A stretch of DNA of 64,000 nt from positions 178,900,017 through 178,964,016 of the forward strand of contig NC_061513.1 of the NCBI RefSeq assembly GCF_022539505.1, in the 5' to 3' direction. The notes under the pieces are model-generated. The model made no database searches. It saw nothing but the letters and a program-made list of their open reading frames with translations, and was not told where the DNA came from. The position numbers were made by a program, and so were the translations under genes. The stretch comes from Lolium rigidum. Taxonomy: Eukaryota; Streptophyta; Magnoliopsida; Poales; Poaceae. Positions 21,265-33,436 of this stretch are shown piece after piece (positions within the stretch are counted from its first letter, which is position 1; each line of letters begins with the position of its first letter).

Positions 21265-22003
21265 GGCGCCGATCCTAACCTAGCCGCCGCCCAAGTTTCC
21301 GCGCCGCGCTGCCCCCGGGGAGGTCGATCTCCATGATCTACTCCGGGGGCCGCGCAACCCGCATAGGGTTCGTCTGCCGATCTGTTGATCCACTGCCCTC
21401 GAGTCTTTTTTTTTTCAATCCGTAGATTGGTTTTCTTTTTGCGCCGCCGGTCGCTCGACCGGTGTTTTCTTTTTTTGTTTTGCCGATCATAGATCGGATT
21501 GGGTCGTCCACCGCCGCCGTCATCACGCGCCTCTACTCCAACCTCGGCGTCGACTTTGCACCGACTCTCCTCCACCATCCTCCCTAGGCCGCCCACCGCG
21601 GTCGACTCGCTGGCTGGCTGCAGCGCCTGCCTTGGTAGGCTGCCGCAGCCGGTTCGCCCGCGTCGTCTCCGCCTCGGTTGGCCCGCCTCCATCTACCGTG
21701 GGGCACGGCTGCACGCGATGCACATGGGACGCAGTTTGCGTCGCAGCCGGCCGCCCTCGCCTGCACGGTCTCCATCGCCGGTTCGTCTTCGCCGTCAACG
21801 CCCAGGACATCACCGACAACGTTGCCAACGACTCCGATCTGCGGCGCGTAGTCCACGCCATGGAAAGTGCAGCGCTGCCGTCGGTCTGATCAATCGCCTC
21901 CATCGAGGAACCACTTCAGGTCGCGCTGGGTTAGCCGCCTTCTACGTCTCCAACCGTCTCGACTTCGTCGTCCGTGCCATCGCCCCGTCCCCGTCTACAC
22001 CAC

Positions 22004-23491
22004 TGATGTCTACGGGAGCTTCTATTCTTGTAGACAGTGTTGGGCCTCCAAGAGCAGAGGTTTGTAGAACAGCAGCAAGTTTCCCTTAAGTGGATACCCA
22101 AGGTTTATCGAACTCAGGGAGGAAGAGGTCAAAGATATCCCTCTCATGCAACCACTGCAACCACAAAGCAAGAAGTCTCTTGTGCCCCCAACACACCTAA
22201 TAGGTGCACTAGTTCGGCGAAGAGATAGTGAAATACAGGTGGTATGAATAAGTAGTAGCAACGGCACCGAGAAAAGTGCTTTGCCCGGAGACGAGTGAAC
22301 AAGCGGTAGTAATGCAGCGAGTAGTAACGCGAGTAAGACAGGTAAACAAGCAGCGATAGCGATATTTAGGAACAAGGCCTAGGGAATAGACTTTCACTAG
22401 TGGACACTCTCAACATTGATCACATAACAGAATAGATAAATGCATACTCTACACTTTTGTTGGATGATGAACACATTGCGTAGGATTACACGAACCCTCA
22501 ATGCCGGAGTTAACAAGCTCCACAATAATGCTCATATTTTAGTAACCTTTAGTGTAAGATAGATCAACGAGACTAAACCAAGTACTAGCATAGCATGCAC
22601 ACCTGTCACCTTCATGCATATGTAGGAGGAATAGATCACATCAATATATCATAGCAATAGTTAACTTCATAATCTACAAGAGATCATAATCATAGCATAA
22701 ACCAAGTACTAACACGGTGCACTCACTCGTCACCTTTGCACACGTGTAGGAGGAATAAAACTACTTTAATAACACATCACTAGAGTAGCACATAGATAAA
22801 TTGTGATACAAACTCATATGAATCTCAATGAGATCATTGTATTGAAGTACATGGAAGAGAGATGAACCACATAGCTACCGGTACAGCCCCGAGCCTCGAT
22901 GGAGAACTACTCCCTCCACATGGGAGCGAGCGGCGGTGATGAAGATGGAGGTGGAGATGGCAGCGGTGTCGATGGAGAAGCCTTCCGGGGGCACTTCCCC
23001 GTCCCGGCAGGGTGCCGGAACAGAGTTCTGTCCCCCGAATTGGAGTTTCGCGACGGTGGCGGCGCCCCTGGAGTCTTTCTGGAGTTTCGTCAATTGGTGT
23101 CGAGGTTTTAGGTCACGACGGCTTAAATAGGCGAAGAATCGGAGTCGGAGGGTCTCTGGGGGGCCACACCCTAGGGGGCGCCCCCTTGGCCGCGCCGGGG
23201 TGTGGTGTGGGGCCCCCGAGGCTCCCCTCCGGTCCTTCTCGGGTGTTCCGGATGCTTCCGATGAAAATAGGAACTTGGGCGTTGATTTCGTCCGATTTCG
23301 AGAATATTTCGTTACTAGGATTTCCGAAACCAAAAACAGCGAGAAAACGAGAACCGGCCTCTCGGCATCTCGTCAATAGGTTAGTTCCGGAAAACGCATG
23401 AAAATGATATAAAGTGTGAACAAAACATGTTGGTATTGTCATAAAACAAGCATGGAACATCGGAAATTATAGATACGTTGGAGACGTATCG
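22004..23491 (-). repeat. 3' LTR of M1
   Basis: Plus-strand start TGATGTCTACGGGAGC; the end reads GGAGACGTATCG, where the last base should be A (a point change from the CA terminus). Matches 28842-30322 along its whole length. Confidence 0.9.
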
Positions 23492-26237
23492 GCATCCCTA
23501 AGCTTAGTTCCTACTCGTCCTCGAGTAGGTAAACGATAAAAAGATAATTTACGAGGTGACATGCTACCAACATAATCTTAATCATACCATTGTAAAGCAT
23601 ATGAGATGAATGCAGTGATTCGAAACAATGTAAATGCAATGAGTAAACAATTAAATCATATAGCAAAGACTTTTTATGAATAGTACTTTCGAGACAAGCA
23701 TCAATAAGTCTTGCATAAGAGTTACTCATAAAGCAATAAATTCATAGTGGAGACATTGAAGCAACACAATGGAAGATTAAGTTTCAGCGGTTGCTTTCAA
23801 CTTGTAACATGTATATCTCATGGATAGTTGTCAATGCAGAGCAATATAACAAATGCGATAAGCAAGTATGTAAGAATCAATGCACAGTTCACACAAATGT
23901 TTGCTTCTTGAGGTGGAGAGAGATAGGTGAACTGACTCAACATTGAAAGTAAAAGAATGGTCCTCCAAAGAGGAAAGCATCGATTGCTATATTTGTGCTA
24001 GAGCTTTTATTTTGAAAACATGAAACAATTTTGTCAACGGTAGTAATAAAGCATATGTATCATGTAAATTATATCTTACAAGTTGCAAGCCTCATGCATA
24101 GTATACTAATAGTGTCCGCACCTTGTCCTAATCAGCTTGGACTACCGGATCATCACAATGCACATGTTTTAACCAAGTGTCACAATGGGGTACTTCTATG
24201 CCGCTTCGTACAAAGGTCTAAGGAGAAAGCTCGCATCGGATTTCTCGCTATTGATTATTCTCAACTTAGACATCCATACCGGGACAACATAGACAACGAG
24301 ATAATGGACTCCTCTTTTAATGCTGTAACAACAATTAATAATTTTCTCATTTGAGATTGAGGATATATGTCCAAAGCTCGAAACTTCCACCATGGATCAT
24401 GGCTTTAGTTAGCGGCCCAATGTTCTTTTCTAACAATATGCATGCTTAACCATAAGGTGGTAGATCGCTCTTACTTCGGACAAGACGAACATGCATAGCA
24501 ACTCACATGAAATTCAACAAAGAGTAGTTGATGGCGTCCCCGAGTGAACATGGTTATCGCACAACAAGCAACTTAATAAGAGATAAAGTGCATAAGTACA
24601 TATTCAATACCACAATAGTTTTTAAGCTATTTGTCCCATGAGCTATATATTGCAAAGGTGAATGATGGAATTTTAAAGGTAGCACTCAAGCAATTTACTT
24701 TGGAATGGCAGAAAATACCATGTAGTAGGTAGGTATGGTGGACACAAATGGCATAGTGTTGTTTGGCTCAGGATTTGGATGCATGAGAAGTATTCCCTCT
24801 CGATACAAGGTTTAGGCTAGCAAGGTTGTTTGAAGCAAACACAAGCACGAACTAGTACAGCAAAACTCACATAAAAGACATATTACAAGCATTATAAAAC
24901 TATACATCGTCTTCCTTGTTGTTCAAACATCTTACTAGAAAATATCTAGACTCTAGAGAAACCACTCATGCAAACCAAATTTTAACAAGCTCTATGTATT
25001 TCTTCACTAATAAGTGTAAGGTATATGATGCAAGAGCTTAAACATGAGCACAACAATTGCCAAGTATCACATTACCCAAGACATTATAGCAATTACTACA
25101 TGTAGCATTTTCCAATTCCAACCATATAACAATTTAACGAAGAGGAAACTTCGCCATGAATATTATGAGCTAAGAACACATGTGTTCATACGAACCAGCG
25201 GAGCGTGTCTCTCTCCCACACAAGCATTTATTCAAACAAAAACAAAAACAAAAGCAAACAAACAGACGCTCCAAGTAAAGTACATAAGATGTGATTGAAT
25301 AAAAATATAGTTTCAAGAGAAGGAACTCGATAATTTATCGATGAAGAAGGGGATGCCTTGGGCATCCCCAAGCTTAGACGCTTGAGTCTTCTTGATATAT
25401 GCAGGGGTGAACCACCGGGGCATCCCCAAGCTTAGAGCTTTCACTCTTCTTGATCATAGTATATCATCCTCCTCTCTTGACCCTTGAAAACTTCTTCCAC
25501 ACCAAACTTTAAGCAAACTCATTAGAGGGTTAGTGCAAAATCAAAAACTCACATGTTCAGAGGTGACACAATCATTCTTAACACTTCTGGACATTGCTCA
25601 AAGCTACTTGGAAGGTAATGGAACAAAGAAATCCACCCAACACAGCGAAAGAAGCAATGCGAAATAAAAGGCAGAATCTGTCAAAAACAGAACAGTCCGT
25701 AAAGACGAATTTTAAAATGGCACCAGACTTGCTCAAATGGAAAAACTCAAAACTAATGAAAGTTGCGTACATATCTGAGGATCACTCACGTAAATTGGCA
25801 TAATTTTCTGAGTTACCTACAGAGAATTAGACCCAGATTCGTGACAGACAGACAATGCTGTTTCTGCGCAGACAATCCAAATCTAGCATCAACTTTACCA
25901 TAGAGACTTTACTTGGCACAAAAACATGATAAGGAGAGGTTGCTACAGTAGTAAACAACTTCCAAGACACAAATATAAAACAAAGTACTGTAGCAAAATA
26001 ACACATGGGTTATCTCCCAAGAAGTTCTTTCTTTTTAGCCATTAAGATGGGCTCAGCAGTTTTAATAATCCATTCGCGGGAAATAGTATTTGAAGCAAAA
26101 GAGAGCTTCAAGAGGCAAATTCAAAACAAATTTAAGTCTAACATGCTTCCTATGAAGAGGAATCTTGTACACAAATGAATTCATGAAGAACAAAGTGACA
26201 AGCATAAGAGGATAAAACACGAGTAACTTCAAGATTC

Positions 26238-26765
26238 TCAACATAAAGAGGGAAACTTAATATTATTAAGATGCATATAACCATATTTCCCTCTCTCATA
26301 ATAACTTTCAGTAGCATCATTGATGAAATCCACAATATACCCATCACTTAAAACATTCTTATCATGGTTCATATGCATAGAAGTATCATTAAATTTGGCA
26401 TAAGAAGAATTATTCTCATTAATAGTAATTTGAGCAGGATTATTATCAAGAATTTGAACATGGTAAACAAGTTGCATATTAAGGAAATTGTTTTTGGTAA
26501 GCCTATCATAACTATGACAAGTTTCATAAGGATAATTGTAACATGTGTCATATCCATCTCTATAGCGATTATCTAGACCAGAATATGTAATATCATCATT
26601 TTCACTAAAAGTAGAGGTCTCAAGTATAGGATCTTTGAGCACAACATCCCCAAGCTTAGAGCTTTCAATATCATCGTTTGAGGGGACATGAATAATGCTA
26701 TCATCATTACTTTCATAATCAGTACCAAAGAGATTTCCAACATCAAATTTAGTGTGCTCTTCCAA
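26238..26765 (-). pseudogene. Downstream part of the M1 gag polyprotein
   Basis: A 175-codon frame beginning at a TTG and not at an ATG (EEHTKFDVGNLFGTDYES and onwards), rich in Asp, Asn, Ser and Tyr. Reading upstream in the same region, a sequence with ITIGNRKYVAPDDYCDNE links it to the Lys-rich tract that ends the gag frame, so it is best read as the tail of the same protein after a frameshift. It has no protease DTG/DLG motif, unlike the related element M2. Confidence 0.45.
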
Positions 26766-26893
26766 ATCATGATCATTAATATGGGTAAAGGGTATAGGAA
26801 GATCATCGTACTCAGATTCATTATCACAATAATCATCAGGAGCAACATACTTACGGTTACCTATCGTTATCTCATATAAGCGGGGATATGATG

Positions 26894-28680
26894 TTACCTC
26901 TTTCTTTTTATTCTCCTTCTTCTTCTTCTTCTTCTTCTTCTTCTTCGTTCCCTTCTTCTTCTCCTTCTCTTCCTTCTCATCATTCCCTTCTTCAGGAGGG
27001 AGAGGCTTGAAGGGTGGCTTGTCCGCATAACCTGATTTACTTTCGAAACAATAGAAGAAACTTGGGAGGATCCCTCCTTTTCATTAATTAGTTGAAAACA
27101 CACAGCGGTCCTATCATATTTTGGCAAGGTGTCATCTTCTAAAATATTTTGTATGTAAGTATTTGTATGGCTATTATCAATGCAATAAGAAAAACACCCA
27201 TGCAGGACATCATCAACATCAAGATCACTCATATGTAACAAAGAGATTTTTCTCGGCAGTTCTTCACACCCCAAAAATAAAGTAAGTTCATCATGCTGAT
27301 TAGGAGTAATTTCATCATCACAATACAAATTTGCAGCACTCATTGGGTTCAAAATATCACTGGAGGAACATTGAAAATTAAAATGACCCACTTCATGGCA
27401 AACTTCACAAATAAAAGGATAGAGGGCACAAACTTTTTTACCAAGATCATCTAGAGCCCTAAACCACTTTCTAGTTTTTTCATTAGCATGATGGATGCAA
27501 TATTCATCTTTGATTTGATTAATTCCACAAGGTCTATGTATTCCACAAAAATTAACATGCTTATAGGAAATAGCATTCTTAGGAGTTTGAGCATGCTTAT
27601 TGCAATAATTAACAACAATTTCATTCTTCATGCAAGCCTCTTTAAAAGGTTCATGATACTTATCAAAATTATTTTTAGGCAATTCGAAATGAGAAGCAAA
27701 GGCTTTATAAAGATTTGCAGCAACTTGAGAGTCAAGACCATAAGTAGCACTCATATTTCGATATTCATCGGTATCCATAAAAGCTTCAATGCATTCATAA
27801 TCATAATTTATACCTGACTCTTTACCTTCATTGTTCTCCCATCCTTCGGCGTTGTCCTCAATCCGATCAAGGAGGTCCCACCTAGCTTCAACCTCCTTGC
27901 TTGTGAAAGATCCCTCCGAACACGCGTCCGGATAGTCCTTGTGTTGTCCCGAAAGCCTCGCATAAAAATTGTTAACAATAACATTACGGGGGAGCTCATG
28001 AATGGGACATTTGAGCATTAGTGATTTCAATCTCCCCCACGCTTGAGAAATACTCTCTCCATCACGAGGATAAAAGTTATAAATATAATTCCTATCAATA
28101 TGCACTTCATGCGGAGGATAAAATTTAGAATAAAAGAGAGATGCAACTTCCTCCCAACCAAGAGAATGCCTATTCTCCAACAATTTATACCAATGCGTCT
28201 GCTACCAGACAGCGAAACAGAGAATAGCTTCTTCCTCACTTCATCCATAGAGATACCTGCACAATTGAATAACCCACATAATTCATGCAAAAACAGTAAA
28301 TGATCTCTAGGATGGACAGTTCCATCCCCTTTATAGTGGTTGTCCATAACACGTTCAATAATTTTCATGGGTATTTTATACGGAATACTTTCAGCAGGTG
28401 GATTTAAAATATCAGAAGCATTATTAGAGTTATCGCATATGGGAGATAAAGCATTATCGGAACAAATTTTCTCCCCTAAAGATGGGAAGCTAAAAAGACC
28501 ACAAAAACTAGCTTCCCCAAGCTTAGACTTCTTCATAGCATTAGCAGTAATTGCATTCATACTAATAACATCGCTACTAACATGCAAATAAGGTTCCATA
28601 GGTTTTTTAATTTTCGCATCAAACAATTCTAAATCAGGAAAAAGATTAAAAAGCTCACCAAATTTTTTGTTGTTTTCCAT
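26894..28680 (-). pseudogene. Gag protein of M1, frameshifted
   Basis: It starts MENNKKFGELFNLFPDLELF (28680) and runs through an N-terminal region with IERVMDNHYKGDGTVHPRDH to SLSGSR, where a one-base shift near 28200 moves the reading to the next frame. The second frame carries the retrotransposon gag core (WEEVASLFYSKFYPPHEVHI then YNFYPRDGESISQAWGRLKS) and a zinc-knuckle-like CEVCHEVGHFNFQC. It ends in a Lys/Arg-rich stretch produced by a GAA/AAG microsatellite (about 26915-26970), which probably slipped out of frame. Another frame just downstream (26238-26765) continues acidic and Asn/Tyr-rich and was probably part of the same polyprotein. Gag would package element RNA; this copy is broken. 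Confidence 0.75.
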
Positions 28681-28813
28681 TATGCCTAACTAGTGTAAAC
28701 AAGAAACAAAAAGTTGCAATTGCATGATCTAAAGGAAATAGCTTCGAGTACTTACAATGACGGAAAATAGCTTGGTAGCCGAGGTCCGGAGTGTGAGTAC
28801 CTTTTACCTTTCC

Positions 28814-28830
28814 TCCCCGGCAACGGCGCC
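28814..28830 (-). other. Primer-binding site of M1 (tRNA-Asp type)
   Basis: The plus strand reads TCCCCGGCAACGGCGCC, identical to the 3' end of plant tRNA-Asp, so the minus strand is the PBS. It lies 11 bases from the 5' LTR. Confidence 0.75.
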
Positions 28831-28841
28831 CGAAAATAGCT

Positions 28842-30322
28842 TGATGTCTACGGGAGCTTCTATTCTTGTAGACAGTGTTGGGCCTCCAAGAGCGAGAGGT
28901 TTGTAGAACAGCGGCAAGTTTCCCTTAAGTGGATACCCAAGGTTTATCGAACTCGGGGAGGAAGAGGTCAAAGATATCCCTCTCATGCAACCCTGCAACC
29001 ACAAAGCAAGAAGTCTCTTGTGTCCCCAACCCACCTAATAGGTGCACTAGTTCGGCGAAGAGATAGTGAAATACAGGTGGTATGAATAAGTAGTAGCAAC
29101 GGCACCCGAGAAAAGTGCTTTGCCCGGGACGGTGAACAAGCGTAGTAATGCAGCGGTAGTAACGCAATAAGACGAGTAAACAAGCAGCGATAGTAGTATT
29201 TAGGAACAAGGCCTAGGGAATAGACTTTCACTAGTGGACACTCTCAACATTGATCACATAATAGAATAGATAAATGCATACTCTACACTTTTGTTGGATG
29301 ATGAACACATTGCGTAGGATTACACGAACCCTCAATGCCGGAGTTAACAAGCTCCACAATAATGCTCATATTTTAGTAACCTTTAGTGTAAGATAGATCA
29401 ACGAGACTAAACCAAGTACTAGCATAGCATGCACACTTGTCACCTTCATGCATATGTAGGAGGAATAGATCACATCAATATATCATAGCAATAGTTAACT
29501 TCATAATCTACAAGAGATCATAATCATAGCATAAACCAAGTACTAACACGGTGCACACACTGTCACCTTTGCACACGTGTAGGAGGAATAAAACTACTTT
29601 AATAACACATCACTAGAGTAGCACATAGATAAATTGGGATACAAACTCATATGAATCTCAATGAGATCATTGTATTGAAGTACATGGAAGAGAGATGAAC
29701 CACATAGCTACCGGTACAGCCCCAGAGCCTCGATGGAGAACTACTCCCTCCTCATGGGAGCGACGGCGGTGATGAAGATGGCGGTGGAGATGGCAGCGGT
29801 GTCGATGGAGAAGCCTTCCGGGGGCACTTCCCCGTCCGGCAGGGTGCCGGAACAGAGTTCTGTCCCCCGAATTGGAGTTTCGCAACGGTGGCGGCGCCCC
29901 TGGAGTCTTTCTGGAGTTTCGTCAATTGGTGTCGAGGTTTTAGGTCACGACGGCTTAAATAGGCGAAGAATCGGAGTCGGAGGGTCTCTGGGGGGCCCAC
30001 ACCCTAGGGGGGCGCCCCCCTTGGCCGCGCGGGGTGTGGTGTGGGGCCCCCGGGGCTCCCCTCCGGTCCTTCCCGGGTGTTCGGATGCTTCCGATGAAAA
30101 TAGGAACTTGGGCGTTGATTTCGTCCGATTCCGAGAATATTTCGTTACTAGGATTTCTGAAACCAAAAACAGCGAGAAAACGAAGCGGCCTTTCGGCATC
30201 TCGTCAATAGGTTAGTTCCGGAAAACGCATAAAAATGATATAAAGTGTGAACAAAACATGTTGGTATTGTCATAAAACAAGCATGGAACATCGGAAATTA
30301 TAGATACGTTGGAGACGTATCA
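28842..30322 (-). repeat. 5' LTR of M1
   Basis: In element sense it begins TGATACGTCTCCAACGTATC (30322) and ends GTAGACATCA (28842). Followed in element sense by the tRNA-Asp-type PBS. Confidence 0.9.
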
Positions 30323-30643
30323 ACCACCTGCTACTCTACTCTTAGAACCGCGGGCAGCGTCGGCTGACAAGCGATTGTGAAGCCGATATCCTGTCCCGAC
30401 CAATTTAGGTACTCTACTGTTGGTGGAGGCATATTTTCTGCCATGAATACTTGTCGCGAAATTACTTTCTGCGCCCTGTTAGATGGCCTAGCTTTCTGAA
30501 TCATTAAGGCTGCGCCATTAGAATTAGGATCAACATACGGGGGTGGTTGTGGTCGCTGCCGCTATTCGAGCTGGTGCCGATTCTCGTCTGTAACCGCGGG
30601 AGGAGGTGGGAGATGTATCTCACTCCTGGGTCCCTGGTGATTT

Positions 30644-32873
30644 CTATTCATTGCTTGGGCATTTGCGATTCTGCGGCTCGCAACATTGTACGAAAGTTGC
30701 GGCGGTCTTTTTGGAGATGTCCGACGGTCTCTTTCCGTTGCTATCGAGAAAAAAGTGCATCTGACACGGTCCGTTCATCATCTCCTCGGGGGACACATAG
30801 GGTCTTTGAAACCTTGGTCCACTATTTTGCCTAAGACCGCGAGAATCACTTCTATTGTCGCCTTGTTGCTCATTACTTCTTTGGTAGTTATCTCGACTAT
30901 TTCCTCCAGGATTTCCTCGGAAACCAGCTGATATGTGGCCGGGAGCGTCATTGTTATAGAACTGGCGGGAAAATCGCCTTCTATTTTGAAAACTTCGACT
31001 GCGGTCCTCTTCAGGCGATCTGTGTCTCTTGTTATATATTGTGTCTTCTCCATCTGCCCACTTGTTGGCTATCTTCATCAGTGCTGATATTGTCTTGGGG
31101 TTGGTTCTCCCTAAATCCTCGACGAAATCTGCCCATCGGATTCCTGCCACAAACGCATCTATTGCTCTTTCGTCAGATATATCTTCTGCCGAGTTTTTAA
31201 TAATGTTCCACCTCTGTATATATTTTCTCATCGACTCGTCATGCTTCTGTCAGCACGCCCTAAACTCTTCCAATGACGCAGGTTTCTTGCAGGTGGATCG
31301 GAAGTTTTTTACGAAAATATCTTCAAAACTACCCCAGCTATCAATGGAACCTGGGGGAAGTTTCTTTATCCAAGATCTCGCTGCACCACTCAAGTGGACT
31401 TGGATGCTTTGCATGGCTGTTGCTCGGTTCCTCCTACCAGCTTCACCATCTCGAGATAATCAACGAGCCAATCCTCGGGATCCTGCGGACCGTCGAATTT
31501 TTTGAAATTCTCGGGTAACTTAAACCCTTTTGGTACTCGAGTTTTTCTGACTCGTCTCGTAAAGCATGGAAGTCCGCATAGGTCTTCATCGGCAATTTCT
31601 GGTGAATGCCGATGTTCTCTTCTTTCTTGCCGCGCTCTGTCTACCCTTGCTTGAGCCGCCGTATCTCTTGCCTCACTTGTTCTTGGTGGATCCTGCACTG
31701 CAGCAGTATGTCTTGGACTATTTTGTCTTGCAGTTCCTTCGGGAGGTGTAGCTGTGAATGCTGTTCCCATGACTCCAACTCCAGCCATTGCCATATTGAA
31801 CGATGCTTCTCTCGGGTCTCCGGGGGGTGGTCTGGACGCAAGGATGTAAGCTTGCATTGCCATGTATCCTGCTTCTGGCGTTTTCGGGATGATATTTCCC
31901 CTTGTATCAATCGACATGAAAGACATGTCGAGATTTTGAATTATGTTGCCTCTCTCTGCTTCGGGTATATTTTGCGGCTCGAGATGTTGCCCTTCTCCGA
32001 GCCTCTCCGTGACTATCTCCCGAAGTTCCCGATTGTTGAGTCGAGCTCCGCTCGACGCCTGCTTGACGCGGATGCTGCCTCTTTCCTTCTATTTAAGGAT
32101 GTTGTTTCTTTTTCCAACTCCCTACTCACACGAGCAAGTTTATATTGATAGGCTTGTAATTCCTGGGCAGTAGCGGATGTAGTCATTGGTTCTGAACCGT
32201 CTATGGCTTTTGCAGCCCTATCCCACGCTGCTTGCGGGAGTTGGACTCTTAGGCGAGGTGTGGTCCCGACGTATTTGGTGCCTAAGCCTCTTCTGAGATC
32301 AGCGGGATCGACGTATGGATTTCCCAAATCATCGAAAGCCTCTGACGTCTCTGGTTCTGCTCGACTTGCCTCTTCAATTGCGTACACTTGATGATACTTT
32401 GAGTATTGGTTTTTATCGGGATTGGTGACACCATCATAAAGATTGGTGAAGACCCTTCCGATGGTAGCGGATTTGTCAATGAAGTTGAAGTTGTTGATGC
32501 TGTCGGAATCGCTGCTTATAACGGAGTCCGCAGACGACTCGAAAGATGTGTTGCTGATGATCTTGGTGAGCTTTCCGCTTGCCTTGGTGTCGATGAAGCG
32601 TGTCGACGAAAACTCCTCGTTACTCGACGAAAAGTCAGAATCGTCCGCTTGAAATTCCGACGAGATCGGAACTTCGAGACGATAGGATCCTTCCTTATTG
32701 ACGCCAAATCGGAACTCTCCAAACATCATGACGATGGGCTCCTCCAGGTAGGCACATGCATCCATACGGGAGGGCGGGTGAGGAATAAAATCGACTAGAT
32801 CAGTTTTTTCCTGTTTACCTCGATCCATTGCATTGCTAGCCACCGACGAAGTCGACGATTCTGGACGTGCCAT
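30644..32873 (-). pseudogene. Gypsy gag gene, fragmented
   Basis: The ATG at 32873 opens MARPESSTSSVASNAMDRGK, an acidic Ser/Asp-rich N-terminal domain with ETSEAFDDLGNPYVDPADLR. Later frames give DMSFMSIDTRGNIIPKTPEA (about 31926), a gag core starting LPCFTRRVRKTRVPKGF, and the last frame (31231-30644) KYIQRWNIIKNSAEDISDER and a Gln/Arg/Asn-rich tail. At least three frame changes break it. The order and sequence follow the gag gene at 60429-62731, which is itself broken in different places. Confidence 0.75.
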
Positions 32874-32919
32874 CGAGATCAGCTCCTTGCAACCTCTAGA
32901 TCCCACAGACGGCGCCAAT

Positions 32920-33304
32920 TGACAAGGGATTAACTTGTCAATGCCTACGGATTGTAGACTAGGGTTTAGTTGGATGTAGAGGGCAAGTAGATCTCGAAGG
33001 TTTCAGCCGAAAAGTACTCGACGAATATGAAAACTAGGGTTTGTGAACAATGATTCGATGATCTCTGCGTCCCTCGACTCCCCCTTATATAGGAGGCGGA
33101 GCCGAGGGAGTCGTGCTATACAAGTTACAAAGTCCGGGAAGGTTTCTAACTCATCCCGTAAGATTACAAATAAGACTTTCTATTACAACTCTTACTTTCC
33201 TTAATACTATCTTGGGCTTCCGATTCTTCTTATTCTTTGGGTAATGGGCCTTCAATAAACCCCGGGTACTATCTTCGGCAGGCCCATTTGGGATGCCTAT
33301 GTCA
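32920..33304 (-). repeat. 5' LTR of the deleted Gypsy element, 385 bp
   Basis: In element sense it begins TGACATAGGCATCCCAAATG and ends CTTGTCA, then the PBS ATTGGCGCCG. A TATATAAG box (minus strand) lies at about 33090. Closely matches 59997-60383. Confidence 0.9.
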
Positions 33305-33436
33305 TCGGCATCTCCGTCGATCTGCGACCGCGACGCTTCTGGAGGCCTCCTCTGCTAGTCCCTCTGACACGGCGATAAGTTCATGATGGTCCCTGCCCCT
33401 CGCATGCCCGGTACTGGCAACACCGGAAGTGCCTTC

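Larger units (their letters stand above)
22004..30322 (-). mobile_element. Non-autonomous Gypsy-type retrotransposon M1, complete, TSD ACCAC
   Basis: Two near-identical LTRs in the same orientation (22004-23491 and 28842-30322) bound a 5.35-kb interior, and ACCAC flanks the whole at 21999-22003 and 30323-30327. It is transcribed leftwards: a PBS matching tRNA-Asp lies beside the right LTR, and a purine-rich tract ending GGGATGC lies beside the left one. The interior has a gag gene (right half) and about 2.5 kb of non-coding DNA (23492-about 26000), but no protease, reverse transcriptase or integrase. It is therefore non-autonomous. Confidence 0.9.
30365..33304 (-). mobile_element. Internally deleted Gypsy element, TSD TCGGC
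   Basis: The 5' LTR (32920-33304), PBS and most of gag are present on the minus strand. The other end stops inside the region after gag and is joined directly to the last 7 bp of an LTR (plus-strand TGACAAG at 30365). TCGGC flanks both ends (30360-30364 and 33305-33309), so the insertion was complete and a deletion later removed pol and almost all of the 3' LTR. It belongs to the same family as the element starting at 59997. Confidence 0.85.
21089..33436 (+). mobile_element. Copia-like retrotransposon remnant, split by two insertions
   Basis: Element sequence survives as 21089-22003, 30328-30364 and 33310-33436. Removing the two inserted Gypsy elements with one copy of each TSD joins these pieces into a continuous GC-rich leader. 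The 5' LTR is 21089-21252 and is followed by a methionine-tRNA type primer-binding site. The leader may reach the start of a gag frame (ATGGTCCCTGCCCCTCGC, about 33393), after which the LARD-like element interrupts at 33437. No pol domain is present in the window, so the Copia call rests on the short LTR and the PBS only. Confidence 0.55.

Noticed and set aside
21258..21903. ORFs on both strands in the GC-rich Copia-like leader
   Set aside because: Frames are open on both strands because of composition; the position after a PBS fits an untranslated leader better.
26894..27000. Arginine-rich protein tail
   Set aside because: It comes from a GAA/AAG microsatellite read in a shifted frame; not a real nuclear-localisation domain.
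28814..28830. Sequence identical to the 3' end of tRNA-Asp (also at 59172 and 59245)
   Set aside because: Only the 3' 17 bases are present, next to LTRs; these are primer-binding sites, not tRNA genes.
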